DNA of 64,000 nucleotides from JADJNY01 sp046349615 (GTDB lineage: Bacteria; Planctomycetota; UBA1135; GCA-002686595). This document shows, one piece after another, positions 44,058-53,035 of the stretch; position 1 is the stretch's first letter, and each line of letters opens with the position of its first letter. The position numbers and the translations under genes are program-made. The notes under the pieces are model-generated. The model searched no databases. It was given only the letters and a program-made list of their open reading frames with translations, and was not told the origin of the DNA. The stretch spans positions 1 through 64,000 of the forward strand of contig JAXMBZ010000006.1 in assembly GCA_046349615.1 (NCBI GenBank), in the 5' to 3' direction.

Positions 44058-44642
44058 CTACGAGCCCGGGTCTTCCGGGTACGGCTCCATCTCGGGCTCG
44101 AGCTCGACGTGGACCGCGTCCGCCACGCGGTTGATGTAGTTGAAGTACGCGACGACCTGGATCGCGTCGTGGATCGCGACGTCGTCGAAGCCGACCGCGC
44201 GCAACGCGGCGACGTCGCGCTCCTCCATCGCGCCGGGAGTGCGCGTCAACTTCTCCGCGAAGACGCAGAGCGCGTGGTCGCCGCGACCGAGCTTCGCGGT
44301 GCGCCAGTCGCGCGCGAGACGCTGGAGCCAGTCCTCGCGTTCGTCGTCGAGCATGTCGGCGACCTCGGCACGGAGGTCCCACGTGTGCGCGATCGTTCAG
44401 TAGTGACAGCGGTTCGTGCGGCTCGTCACGACCGCGAGCAGCTCGCGGCGGCGGCGCGAGAGCCCGTCCTTCCTGAACATGACGCGCAGGTAGAGCCCCA
44501 TCGACGCATCGAGCACGTCGGGCGCGAGGCTCATCGCCTGGAGGATCTGGAAGACGCGCCCCGCGCGCTTCACCGCGGCGGCATACGTCTCGGCGAGCGC
44601 GCCGCTCGCTTCGTCCGGGGAGAGGGTGCGGATCCAGGGCAT
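44058..44642 (-). CDS. AhpD-like peroxidase-related protein, candidate selenoprotein (in-frame TGA at 44397-44399)
   Basis: Reading the TGA at 44397-44399 as selenocysteine gives one 194-residue protein. The frame is open before (81 residues) and after (112 residues) the TGA. The N-terminal half matches peroxidase-related AhpD/CMD proteins (PWIRTLSPDEA, RRRELLAVVTSRTNRCHY). The family motif is E-x(n)-C-x-Y-C-x3-H; here it reads C-H-Y-U-T-I-A-H, so the TGA replaces the second redox Cys (residue 82) and Cys 79 remains. A hairpin at 44357-44381 fits a bacterial SECIS. The gene starts 4 bases after the DUF1570 gene and is probably cotranscribed with it. The alternative is a nonsense mutation at that codon. 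The role would be a thiol or selenol peroxidase. Confidence 0.8.
44357..44381 (-). promoter_or_regulatory. Candidate bacterial SECIS element
   Basis: Downstream of the UGA the mRNA can form a stem GACCTC/GAGGTC (44373-44378 with 44361-44366), extended by GG/CC around a one-base bulge and a U-G pair. The 6-base apical loop is CGUGCC. Loop position 2 is G, as in known bacterial SECIS loops, and the loop starts 25 bases after the UGA, within the usual 16-37. It would direct SelB to insert selenocysteine. Confidence 0.6.
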
Positions 44643-44646
44643 GTGC

Positions 44647-47205
44647 TCACAACCGATCGAGCTCGACCACGCGCACGTTCCGCACGCGCGCGCCGCCGCC
44701 GTAGAACACGAGGCCCGCGCGCACGCCGGCCTCCTTGTCGTCGAGCTGGCGCACGGACACCTCCTCGCCGTCGAACGACAGATGCAGCTCGTCGTTCGGG
44801 AGCCGCGTCACCTGGAACCGCACCCACGCGCCGCTCGCGACGTCGACCTCGCTGCGCCGCGAACCCTGGAACATCCAGGTCGAGTACCCGTTCGGGTCCG
44901 TGACCTGGTCGATCGGCGCGAGCACGCCCGGGCCGAGCTCGTGGAACGGCGGATAGTCGCGGCCCGAGCCCTCGACACCGTTCCCCGGCCGCGGGCGGAA
45001 CGCGATGCCTTGCACGGAGTGCACCCACGGGAGCTCGACGCCGAAGATCACGACGGCGTCCGGCGTGTCGACCCGGAGCTCGCCCTCGAGCCGGAAGCGC
45101 GGCGCGAGCTTCGATTCGACGAAGAGCGAGGCCATGTCCGTCTCTCCCTTCGGCCCGCGCGCGATCGTGCACGCGATCTCGCCCTGGTCGAGCGCGAAGA
45201 AGCCCGGCTCGCACGAGAGGCCGTCGAGCGTCTTGCCGTCGAACGGCAGGTACGGGCGCTCGAGGGCGAGCGTCCCCTGTTCGCGCAGCTCGCGCACGAG
45301 CTTCTCCGCGCGGTCTCCCTCGAGCACGAGGTCGAGCCACCGCCGCGCGAGCGCGAGCGCGGTCTTCGGCCGCGACGCGGCGAGGTGCTTCGCGATCTCC
45401 GCTTCGACGCACTTTCGGTAACGCGCCTCGCCCGCGGCGATCCTGTCGAAGCCGCCCGGGTCCGCGCGCCGCGCGACGAGCGCGGCCGCCTTCGCGGTCG
45501 CTTCGTCACCGGCGCGAGCGGCCGCGCGGTGCGCGCGGCGCGCCCAGTACAACGTGACGTCCTTGTCCTCGAGCTTCTGCGACTTGTCGGACACGACGCC
45601 GGCGAGCTCCGCGAGCCCGAGCAGGGCCCCGGGATGCTCGGGCGTGTAGGCGAGCACGCGCTCGTAGTCCTCGCGCGCCGCGTCCGCGGCGCCGCGCTTC
45701 GCCGACGCACGCCCGCGTTCGAGGTAGTGGTCGCGCGCGCGCTCGGGTTCCGACTCGAGCTCGTCGAGCGCGAGCATCGCCGCGACCCACTGCTCCTCGA
45801 ACGCGTCGAACGGGAGCTTCGCCGTCTCGAGCACGGAGCGCTGGAACACCGTCCAGCCGCTCGTCGCCGTGCCGGAGCGCACGACCTCGATCGCCTTCTT
45901 GAGCGCGGGCCGGTACGGCCGCGTGCCGTCCTCGCGCTGGTACTGATCGAGCCAGTACACGAGGCCCCACGCGATCGAGTACTGCTCGCCCGTCAGGAAC
46001 TTGTCCTGCGGCGCCTCGATCGTCGCGCGCAGTTGCTTCGGATCCTGCTTCAAGAGCAGCGCGAGCACGCGCAGGCGCTCCCACGCGGGCAAGCCGACGT
46101 GCACCGAGCCGTCGTCGTCGATGAGCGCGCCCTCGTAGAAGGTCGCCATCCCTTCGTCGAGCCAATGCGGAGCGTCGCCGAGTCCGACGGAGAGGCGCAT
46201 GTACTGGTGGCTCGCCTCGTGCGCGAGGGTCTCGAACAGGAACGAGAGCGGACGGCCCTCGTCGCGCGGATCGTACGCGAGCAGCTGGAACGTGAACTGC
46301 GGCTTCTTCGCGCCCTCGGCGCGGCCGCCGTCGGTCTTGAGAAGGCCCTTCAGCCCCGCGTTCTCCTTCGCGGGCGGGAACGCGGTGCAGAACTCCGCGC
46401 GCGTGCGATAGAGCCGCACGTCGGTCTTGCCGACCTGCATCGACGGATCGGCCGCGTACGCGCGGCGGTAGTGCAGCGAGAGGTCCTCGAGCGCGCGCGT
46501 CGCGAGCTGCAGCACGTCGTACCCGATGTCCGACGCGACGACGTAGCCCTTGCTCGCCGCCTTCCCCGCGTCCTTCCACGCGGCGTGCTTCTTCCGCCAG
46601 TCCTGCAGGAACGCGCGCGGCCGACGCAGCTCGCTCCGGCCGAGCAGCCGCTCCGCCTCCGCGCGCCCGTCGTCGTCGAGCTTCGCGAGGATCCCGTTCA
46701 CGGTCTCCCGCGCGAGCTTGTGCCCGGGCTTGTACGCGAGGATGCGCCCCGCGACGTCGAGCGCGTTGCGCGCCTTCTTGTTCTTGCCGTAGAGGTCGAG
46801 CGCCCAGGTCAGGTCGCGCGTGTATTCGTCGCGGCTCGCCTTGAGCGCCGCGCTCGCGGGATCGAGCTTCGCGATGCGCGCGCCGAGCTCCGCGAGCTTC
46901 GCCTCCTTCGCCTTCGGGTCGTCGAACTCGAGGTCGTCGTAACCCGCGAGCGCGAGGAGCGCGTACGCGAGCTCGCCGTCGTGGTCGCTCTTCTGTCCGA
47001 GGAGGACGGAGAGCCGCTCGAGCGCCGCGGGGTCGTCCGGGTCGAGCGCGCGCTCTTCCTGCACGCGCGCGATCTCCGCGTCGAGGTCGAGCGTCGGCGG
47101 AGCGACGGGCGCGAGCGCGACGAGTTCGGTCGCGGAAGGCGTGTTCGTCGTCGACGGCGCGCCGGCGAGGAAGGGCGCGATGAGCGCGGGGAAGAACGGG
47201 TTCAT
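44647..47205 (-). CDS. DUF1570-type metallopeptidase with TPR-like helices and C-terminal DUF1080 domain
   Basis: This 852-residue secreted protein has a signal peptide (MNPFFPALIAPFLAGAPS). Residues 30-230 are helical and repeat-like. A gluzincin-type site follows: HEASH at 329-333 and, about 20 residues on, LDEGMATFYEG, as in DUF1570 proteins. Helical repeats continue to about residue 620. The last 200 residues form a LamG-like DUF1080 (3-keto-disaccharide hydrolase) domain (PFDGKTLDGLSC, DYPPFHELGPG, VYRV-like end). It may be an extracellular protease that binds glycan. It shares a transcript with the selenoprotein candidate, whose start is 4 bases after its stop. Confidence 0.78.
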   Translation of the reverse strand: MNPFFPALIAPFLAGAPSTTNTPSATELVALAPVAPPTLDLDAEIARVQEERALDPDDPAALERLSVLLGQKSDHDGELAYALLALAGYDDLEFDDPKAKEAKLAELGARIAKLDPASAALKASRDEYTRDLTWALDLYGKNKKARNALDVAGRILAYKPGHKLARETVNGILAKLDDDGRAEAERLLGRSELRRPRAFLQDWRKKHAAWKDAGKAASKGYVVASDIGYDVLQLATRALEDLSLHYRRAYAADPSMQVGKTDVRLYRTRAEFCTAFPPAKENAGLKGLLKTDGGRAEGAKKPQFTFQLLAYDPRDEGRPLSFLFETLAHEASHQYMRLSVGLGDAPHWLDEGMATFYEGALIDDDGSVHVGLPAWERLRVLALLLKQDPKQLRATIEAPQDKFLTGEQYSIAWGLVYWLDQYQREDGTRPYRPALKKAIEVVRSGTATSGWTVFQRSVLETAKLPFDAFEEQWVAAMLALDELESEPERARDHYLERGRASAKRGAADAAREDYERVLAYTPEHPGALLGLAELAGVVSDKSQKLEDKDVTLYWARRAHRAAARAGDEATAKAAALVARRADPGGFDRIAAGEARYRKCVEAEIAKHLAASRPKTALALARRWLDLVLEGDRAEKLVRELREQGTLALERPYLPFDGKTLDGLSCEPGFFALDQGEIACTIARGPKGETDMASLFVESKLAPRFRLEGELRVDTPDAVVIFGVELPWVHSVQGIAFRPRPGNGVEGSGRDYPPFHELGPGVLAPIDQVTDPNGYSTWMFQGSRRSEVDVASGAWVRFQVTRLPNDELHLSFDGEEVSVRQLDDKEAGVRAGLVFYGGGARVRNVRVVELDRL

Positions 47206-47321
47206 GCGGGAGACCGGAGCGGGCGGAATGCGAAGGGAAGAAACGCACGCGCGCGGTCCCTCGGACGAGTCCCGCGCGCGTGGAGGCCGAACCGCGCCGT
47301 ACCGCGCGGCTCGGGCGTGGG

Positions 47322-47975
47322 TCACAGCGACTTCTTGTTCAGGTAGAAGTCGTAGCGCTCGTATTCCTTGTGCGTCGAGCGCTCCTTGACCTCGTTCACG
47401 GTCTTCGGCGGCGGGACGATCACCTTCTCGCCCTTGCGCCAGTTGACGGGCGTCGCGCACGCATGCGCGTCGGCGGTCTGGAGCGCCTCGACGAGGCGCA
47501 GCACCTCGTCGACGTTGCGCCCGACGTTCATCGGGTAGTAGACGAGCGCGCGGATCGTGCGCTTCGCGTCGATCACGAAGACGGCGCGCACGGTCGCGGT
47601 CGACGACGCGCCGGGGTGGAGCATCCCGTACTTCGACGCGACCTCCATCGAGAGGTCCGCGATCAAGGGGTACGGGATCTCGACGTCGAGGATCGACTTC
47701 AAGTTCTCGCGCCACGCGAGATGGCTGTGGATCGAGTCGATCGAGAGGCCGATCAGCTTCGTGTTCAGGCGCGCGAACTCGTCGCTCTTGCGCGCGAACT
47801 CGGTGAGCTCGGTCGAGCACACGGGCGTGAAGTCCGCGGGGTGGCTGAAGAGCACGACCCAGCTCCCCTTGTGCCAGTCGCTGAACGTGATCTCGCCGTG
47901 GGTCGTCGGGGCCTTGAAGTCGGGGGCGGGTTCGCCGATGCGCGGGATGCCGCCGGTGCACGTCGTCTCGGTCAT
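47322..47975 (-). CDS. 1-Cys peroxiredoxin (Prx6 type)
   Basis: This 217-residue thiol peroxidase reduces peroxides through Cys 53 in the motif FTPVCSTE. The long C-terminal domain (ATPVNWRKGEKVIVPPP) is diagnostic of the Prx6 subfamily, which usually lacks a resolving Cys. The ATG at 47975 has an excellent AGGAGG ribosome site, and TAGACT about 38 bases upstream of the start could be its -10 box. The neighbouring candidate AhpD-like selenoprotein and this enzyme may share an oxidative-stress role. Assignment is secure. Confidence 0.95.
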   Translation of the reverse strand: MTETTCTGGIPRIGEPAPDFKAPTTHGEITFSDWHKGSWVVLFSHPADFTPVCSTELTEFARKSDEFARLNTKLIGLSIDSIHSHLAWRENLKSILDVEIPYPLIADLSMEVASKYGMLHPGASSTATVRAVFVIDAKRTIRALVYYPMNVGRNVDEVLRLVEALQTADAHACATPVNWRKGEKVIVPPPKTVNEVKERSTHKEYERYDFYLNKKSL

Positions 47976-48010
47976 GGGTTCCTCCTGGGTCGGGACGAGA
48001 AGGTGGAAGT

Positions 48011-48511
48011 CTAGCGTCGCCGCGGCGGTCCCGCAGGGTGCTCGCCGTGCTCGACCCACGTCGAGAGCGCGCGTGCATGGCGCGCCTTGGTGGTCGCGAG
48101 TTCGGAGCAGCGCTGCGCGAGTCCGAGCGCGCCCGTCGCGGCGAAGTAGCGCCCGCAGCCGAGGTAGCGGTACTCGAGCGACTCCGCCGCGTCGTGGCAC
48201 AGGCGCAGCGTCAATTTGCGCCCGCCGAGGAACCGCGTCGCGTGCAAGAGACGCGCGAGGACGCTTCGCCGCCGGCAGTGCGAGCGTGCCCGGCCGCCGA
48301 GGTCGTTGATCAGGGCCTGGAGCCGCGCGAGCTGCGCGTCCTGCTCTTCCGCGAGCGTCGCGAAGAGCCGCGCGAGCTCCGCGTCGCTCGACGAACGCGC
48401 GAGCAGGAGGTCGATCGCGCGCGCGCCGAACTCCGCGCGTAACGCCTCGTCGAGGTCCGCGACGAGCGCGGCGGGCACGCGCGCGGAGCCGCTCTCGACG
48501 GGCGCGTTCAC
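48011..48511 (-). CDS. Hypothetical all-helical protein, possibly ferritin-like
   Basis: This is a 166-residue helical protein. Its GTG start overlaps the stop of the M1 peptidase gene (GTGA), so it is translationally coupled to that gene. It can be drawn as four long helices (EALRAEFGARAIDLLL, ARLFATLAEEQDAQLARLQAL, DAAESLEYRYLGCGRYF, LATTKARHARALSTWV) with Glu and His spaced as in ferritin/rubrerythrin-like proteins, but the ExxH metal pairs are incomplete. A basic Cys-containing segment (RARSHCRRR) separates the halves. I do not assign a function. Confidence 0.65.
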   Translation of the reverse strand: MNAPVESGSARVPAALVADLDEALRAEFGARAIDLLLARSSSDAELARLFATLAEEQDAQLARLQALINDLGGRARSHCRRRSVLARLLHATRFLGGRKLTLRLCHDAAESLEYRYLGCGRYFAATGALGLAQRCSELATTKARHARALSTWVEHGEHPAGPPRRR

Positions 48512-51039
48512 GGGGCCTTCACTCCGTGCTCGAGCGCTTCCGCGAGCGCGTATCGCTCGAGCGCGAGCGGCGCGCGCTCCCACCGATCGCGCAACGCCGC
48601 GCGGATCTCGGCCTCGGGGCGCGCGCCGAGCGCGGAAGCGACCGCGCGCCGCAACCGGACGCCTTTCGCGCCGAGTTCCTGCGCCGCAACGTTCGGGTCC
48701 GCGGACGGCGCCAGCAAGGGCACGAGCGCCCGCGCGAGTGCCAGGTCCTTCGCGACGCGCGCACCGAGCGCGTTCACCGCGGCGATGCGCACGCCTTCGG
48801 GCTCGCGCGCGTCGAACGCGGTGCGCAGGAGCTCCTTGCGCGCCGCGTCGGGCGCGGCGTCCGGATCCGCGCACGCGCCGAGGAGCGAGACGAGCTGCGT
48901 TTCGAGCGCTCCGTGCGGCGACGCCGTCGCGCGGCGCGCCGCGATCCACGCGTACGCGCCCTTCGGTTCGGCCGCGGCGTGCAGCGCGGCCGCGCGCGCG
49001 AGCACGTTCCAGCTCCATCCGTCGGCCCAGACCGAATCGGCGAACGCCGCGAGCTCCGCGTCGGGCGCGCTCGGCCGCAACGCGTCGAGCGCCGCGCAGC
49101 GCACGCTCGAGCGCTCGTCCTTCGTCGCGATCCCGCGGAGCTCCGCGCGCGCCGCCGCGTCGCCGAACGCGCCGAGCGCGCGCGTCGCGGCTTCGCGCAC
49201 GGCCTCGCAGCGGTCCTCGCGCGCCGCGCGCCGGAGCGCGTCGAAGAGCCGCGCGCGGTCCTCGCCCTTCGCCGTGGGCACGACCTTCGCGAGCGCGTTC
49301 GCCGCGTCGAGCCGGAATGGAGCGCGCGAGCACGCGCCGAGGATCGCGAGCCACTCCTCGCCCTTCTTCACGTCCTCGCAGCGCTTCGCGAGCGCTCCAC
49401 GCGCGTCGAAGAGCACCCACCGCGGCGTCTCCGAGCACGCGAACACGAACGTCTGCTCGCGCGCGGCGAGCTCGACCGATTCCACGCGCGTCCCGGCGCT
49501 CGTCGCGAGCTCGACGTCGACGCGCGCGTGGAACGCGGCCGGCACGCCGCCGTCGGTCGACTGCACTTGTTCGACGCGGACGAGGACGCGCCCGTCCCGC
49601 GCCTTCCACGCGACGCGCAGCTCGGGGTGCCCCGGCGTCTCGAAGCGCTCGCGGAAGAACGTCGCGAGCGAGCTCCCGCTCGCTTCCTCCATCGCCGCGC
49701 GCAGGTCGTCCGTCACGACGGAGCCGCCGCGGTGCCGGCCGAGATAGAGCCGGATCCCGCGGAAGAACGCGTCGTCGCCGAGGAGGCAGCGCAGCTCGTG
49801 CAGGCGCGCCGCGCCGCCGGGGTACACGTGCCCCGTGAAGAAGAGGTCCATCGGCTGCCGGCACACGTCCCACACGATCGGCCGGCGGTGCGCGCCGGTG
49901 TCGCCCGCGACGTAGGCCTCCTGCGCGCGGCGCGCGGCGATCGCGTACTCGTCCGCGCCGCGCGCGTGCTCGGTCCACAGCGCGCCGAAGTACGTCGCGA
50001 AGCCCTCGTTGAGCCACACGTGCGACCAATCCGCGCACGTCACGAGGTCGCCGAACCACTGGTGCGCGGCTTCGTGCGCGATCAAGCCGTCCATGCCGCC
50101 GTCGCGTCGCGAGCGCTCGTCGCCGAGCGCCGTGTCGGTCAGCGTCGTCGCGGAGACGTTCTCCATGCCGCCGAACGGGAAGTCGGCGACGCAGGCCTGC
50201 GCGTACTTCGGATACGGGTAGCGCACGCCCGTCCGCTTCGAGAAGAGCGCGAGCACGTCGCTGGTCGCGGCGAACGAAGGCTCCATCTCGCGCTCGAAGC
50301 GCGGATCCGCGAGGAACGCGAGCGGCACGCCCTCCCACGCTCCGGTCTTCGTCGTGAACTCGCCCGCGACGAGCGTGTCGAGGTACGGCGGGTGCGGGAA
50401 GTCCATGCGCCAACGCTCGACGGCGCGCTCGCCGCGCTCGACGCGGTCCGTGCGCATTCCGGACGAGAGCGTCGTCCACGCGCGCGGCACGTCGACCGCG
50501 AGCTCGAACGTCGCGCGGTCGCTCGGGTCGTCGACGCACGGGAACCAGCCGCGCGCGTCCTCGCACTCGCCCTGCGTGAAGACCTGCGTCGGCGCACCGT
50601 CCTCCTCGTCCGCGAACCAGAGCCCGCGCACGGGCGTGCCGCCGTACTCGATCGCGAGCTCCTCGAACTCGCCGCTCGCGAGCGGCGTCGCGAGCGTGAT
50701 CGCGAGGACGCCCGCGTCCTGCCGGAAAACGAGCGCGCGCCCCGCGCGGTCGACGACGCGACGCGCCTCGAGTCCGTCGAGGTCGAGCTCGACGTAGTCG
50801 ACCGCCGCCGCGCCCTCGACGGTCCAGAACCGCACGCGCGCGGTGCCGTCGACGCGCCGGAGCGCGGGGTCGAGACGCAGTGCGAGGGCGTAGTGCTCGA
50901 CGTCGATCGCGCGACGCCGCGGAGCGAGCGGGCCGGCAGCGGGAAGGGCCGTCGTCGGTCTCGGCTCCGTCGAGGACGGAGCCGCGCACGCGGCGGCGAG
51001 GACGAGCACGAGGGACGCGACGCGCGGGGTTCGGTTCAT
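48508..51039 (-). CDS. M1-family aminopeptidase lipoprotein with HEAT-like repeats
   Basis: This 843-residue protein has a signal peptide and a lipobox-like AAACA, so it is probably a lipoprotein. The aminopeptidase N fold is clear: N-terminal beta domain to about 200, exopeptidase motif FGGMEN, zinc site HEAAHQWFGDLV and the third ligand in WLNEGFATYF. C-terminal HEAT-like helical repeats (from about 580, e.g. AAREDRCEAVREAATRALGA) replace the usual domain IV. It would trim peptides in the periplasm. The small helical gene follows and overlaps its stop. Confidence 0.93.
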   Translation of the reverse strand: MNRTPRVASLVLVLAAACAAPSSTEPRPTTALPAAGPLAPRRRAIDVEHYALALRLDPALRRVDGTARVRFWTVEGAAAVDYVELDLDGLEARRVVDRAGRALVFRQDAGVLAITLATPLASGEFEELAIEYGGTPVRGLWFADEEDGAPTQVFTQGECEDARGWFPCVDDPSDRATFELAVDVPRAWTTLSSGMRTDRVERGERAVERWRMDFPHPPYLDTLVAGEFTTKTGAWEGVPLAFLADPRFEREMEPSFAATSDVLALFSKRTGVRYPYPKYAQACVADFPFGGMENVSATTLTDTALGDERSRRDGGMDGLIAHEAAHQWFGDLVTCADWSHVWLNEGFATYFGALWTEHARGADEYAIAARRAQEAYVAGDTGAHRRPIVWDVCRQPMDLFFTGHVYPGGAARLHELRCLLGDDAFFRGIRLYLGRHRGGSVVTDDLRAAMEEASGSSLATFFRERFETPGHPELRVAWKARDGRVLVRVEQVQSTDGGVPAAFHARVDVELATSAGTRVESVELAAREQTFVFACSETPRWVLFDARGALAKRCEDVKKGEEWLAILGACSRAPFRLDAANALAKVVPTAKGEDRARLFDALRRAAREDRCEAVREAATRALGAFGDAAARAELRGIATKDERSSVRCAALDALRPSAPDAELAAFADSVWADGWSWNVLARAAALHAAAEPKGAYAWIAARRATASPHGALETQLVSLLGACADPDAAPDAARKELLRTAFDAREPEGVRIAAVNALGARVAKDLALARALVPLLAPSADPNVAAQELGAKGVRLRRAVASALGARPEAEIRAALRDRWERAPLALERYALAEALEHGVKAP

Positions 51040-51099
51040 GCGGGGCTCCGGAGGACGCGCAAGATAGCCGCGGCACCTTCCGCGCGCGGAGCGCGCCGC

Positions 51100-51105
51100 T
51101 AGAAT
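51100..51105 (+). promoter_or_regulatory. -10-like hexamer TAGAAT
   Basis: TAGAAT ends 9 bases before the GTG at 51115, with no ribosome site between. It matches the recurrent near-leaderless pattern. It lies in the 75-base gap opposite the M1 peptidase promoter. Confidence 0.45.
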
Positions 51106-51114
51106 CCCGCGCGC

Positions 51115-51915
51115 GTGGATTTCCTCCTCGAGTGCGTCGGCTTCCCGCCGGATCAACCGATCGACGAGGTCGTCGAGCTCGTGCGCACGCGCGGCGAGCC
51201 CGCGGCGTGGCGCGGCGACCCCGAGTTCCACCGGCGGCTCGCGCTCGGCGGCGGGCTCGAGGTGCGCATCGATCGCGAACCGGAGCAGGCGCATTGGAGC
51301 GTGCTCCCCTACTTCCAGCCCGACCACCGCCTGCGCGTCGCGGTCGACGAGATCCGCGCGCTCCCCGACTCGCCGTTCGACGCGCTGCTCGTCGGTTGGG
51401 CGGCGCCGCCGGTGTTCGACGAACTGCGCGGCGAGCGGCCGGGCGCGTATCGCCTGAGCCTGTTCGTCACGGACGCGCGGCGCCTGCCGCCGAAGCTCCC
51501 GCGCGGACACGTGCTCGCGGTCAACGTCGCGGCGTTCGCGCTCGACGTCGACTACGTCGGGCCGGACGACGGAGCATCGCTCGTCGACGTGCCCGAGCGC
51601 GAGAGCGGCGCGAGCATCGTCCCGCTCGGTTCGCCCGAGGATCCGGGCGGTTGCGCGGAGGTCTCGCTGCGCGTGAAGCGCGTGACGCACCTCGTGAACC
51701 CGTTCACGGAGGTGCGCGTCGCGGTGCTCGAGGTCGACGCGCCGGAACGCCCGCTCCACCTCTTCGTCAGTCGCTGGCAGCTCGAGCAGGACGGGCTCCC
51801 CGAGCCGCGCCCGGGCTGGCGCATCGAAGGGACGTTCTTCTTCATCGGCCGCATCGCGGGCGGATTGCCGCGCGGTCCCGTCGGCGGACGGAACGGCCGC
51901 GAGCGGTTCGGCTGA
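51115..51915 (+). CDS. Hypothetical protein
   Basis: This is a 266-residue protein with no signal peptide, membrane segment or motif I recognise. It opens with an amphipathic helix (QPIDEVVELVRTRGEPAAW) and continues with a beta-rich body (GGGLEVRIDREPEQAHWSVLPYF, HRLRVAVDEIRALP, HLFVSRWQLEQDG), probably a cytoplasmic alpha/beta protein. The C-terminal WRIEGTFFFIGRIAGGLPRGP is strikingly hydrophobic and Gly-rich. The GTG at 51115 is supported by the TAGAAT hexamer 9 bases upstream. It is divergent from the M1 peptidase gene. Confidence 0.7.
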   Translation: MDFLLECVGFPPDQPIDEVVELVRTRGEPAAWRGDPEFHRRLALGGGLEVRIDREPEQAHWSVLPYFQPDHRLRVAVDEIRALPDSPFDALLVGWAAPPVFDELRGERPGAYRLSLFVTDARRLPPKLPRGHVLAVNVAAFALDVDYVGPDDGASLVDVPERESGASIVPLGSPEDPGGCAEVSLRVKRVTHLVNPFTEVRVAVLEVDAPERPLHLFVSRWQLEQDGLPEPRPGWRIEGTFFFIGRIAGGLPRGPVGGRNGRERFG

Positions 51916-52145
51916 GCGAGCGGCGTTCGCGCGGAGGTGCGAGAGCGAGATCGCGGAGTCCGGCCGCGAGCGCTCGAGGTTCGATCGCACGCGTTCGAGG
52001 GCCGGGCGGAAGCTCGCCGAACCCGAGACCTCATGCGTGAACTCCGTGCAGGAGCCCGCAAAGGTCCGGCGCGAACCCGCGTAGGAAGCGCACGAGCTCC
52101 GGCGCGCGCCGGGCTCGCTCGTTTTCGGCCGAGTTCGAGCTCCCC

Positions 52146-52385
52146 ATGACCGCCCCCAACGCCTCCACGTCTTCGTTCACCGGCCCCGGTTCGACGGGCA
52201 ACGTGCTCGCGGCGCTCGCGAACGTGCTCGTTCCGGGTCTCGGGCAACTGCTGCAGGGCCGACTGCTCGCGGCGTTCCTCTTCTTCGCGTCGTCGACGCT
52301 CTTGATGCTGTGCTGCGGGCTCGGCCTCGTGTTCTACGTGTGGGCGATCGTCGACGCGGCGCGGTGGCGCGCGCCGGTCGGCTGA
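52146..52385 (+). CDS. Small two-helix membrane protein
   Basis: This 79-residue protein has a polar Thr/Ser-rich N-terminus, then ALANVLVPGLGQLLQGRLLAA and two hydrophobic stretches (AAFLFFASSTLLMLCC, LGLVFYVWAIVDAAR). The P-G-L-G-Q-x-x-x-G-R pattern is common to small TM2-like and related membrane proteins of unknown role. It precedes the duplicated two-gene module by about 115 bases. Whether they belong together is unclear. Confidence 0.65.
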   Translation: MTAPNASTSSFTGPGSTGNVLAALANVLVPGLGQLLQGRLLAAFLFFASSTLLMLCCGLGLVFYVWAIVDAARWRAPVG

Positions 52386-52501
52386 GCACGGGCCGGTCGG
52401 TGAGCGAGCGAACTCCCCGCTTCTCGGGACGGGAGGCCGAGATCCCTCGGGATTTTCGATGCCCGCGCGATCCGAGCGGCGTCTCAGCCCGTGTGAGCAG
52501 G

Positions 52502-53017
52502 ATGTCTCGATTCAACGCCCCTCACTCCGAAGGATCGATGGTCACCCTGGAGCACGTTCGCGTCGCGTGGGAAGCGGAGGTCGAAAATGCAAGGCGTCTC
52601 TCACAGCGAACGGCGGTCCTCATCACGATCGAGGCGGCGGTGCTCGGAGTCTGCGCGTCACACCTGACGCAGACGCCTCGGGAACTGGCCCAACGAGCCT
52701 GGCTCTCCTGCTCCACCGCACTCGTCGTCGCCGGACTCGTGCTACTCCTTCGCCCTCGGCGACGCGGCAGCCAGCCAGCCACGGCGAGTCGGAACATGAT
52801 CGCGGAGGTCCGGACACTGCTCTCGCTCTCCACGGACTCCGCCCTCCGAGCGCGCGCGTTCGCGATCCAGCAGACGGTGCGCGCCGTCGAGGACCTTGCC
52901 GCGCGCAATGCGCGCAAGCAGCGGGATATCGATCGGGCGCAGATCGCGCTCCTGTTCGCGGCCCTCACCCTCCTCGGTGGAGTCTTCGCCGGGCTGATCT
53001 TGACGAGCGGACGTTAG
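52502..53017 (+). CDS. Module membrane protein, copy 1
   Basis: This 171-residue protein starts at the ATG at 52502. An amphipathic helix (VAWEAEVENARRLSQRT) leads into two membrane helices (VLITIEAAVLGVCASHL; LSCSTALVVAGLVLLLRPRRR). A helical linker with a conserved KQRDIDRAQ follows, and a third membrane helix (IALLFAALTLLGGVFAGLIL) lies at the C-terminus. The paralogue at 53305 has the same plan. A two-TM-hairpin-plus-helix layout is superficially like SLATT effector domains, but the third helix and lack of nucleotide-signalling neighbours argue against assigning it. The function is unknown. Confidence 0.75.
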   Translation: MSRFNAPHSEGSMVTLEHVRVAWEAEVENARRLSQRTAVLITIEAAVLGVCASHLTQTPRELAQRAWLSCSTALVVAGLVLLLRPRRRGSQPATASRNMIAEVRTLLSLSTDSALRARAFAIQQTVRAVEDLAARNARKQRDIDRAQIALLFAALTLLGGVFAGLILTSGR

Positions 53018-53020
53018 AAT
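53015..53020 (+). promoter_or_regulatory. -10-like hexamer TAGAAT at the end of module gene 1
   Basis: TAGAAT overlaps the stop codon of the first membrane-protein gene and lies 15 bases before the ATG of its small partner. The equivalent hexamer occurs at 53851 in the second copy, so it is conserved. An AGGTGA ribosome site follows. Confidence 0.4.
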
Positions 53021-53035
53021 CGAACCAGGTGAGTC

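Noticed and set aside
44397..44642. Treating the AhpD-like region as two separate short genes
   Set aside because: The two halves are in the same frame with only one TGA between them, and that TGA falls on the catalytic Cys position; one selenoprotein gene explains both.
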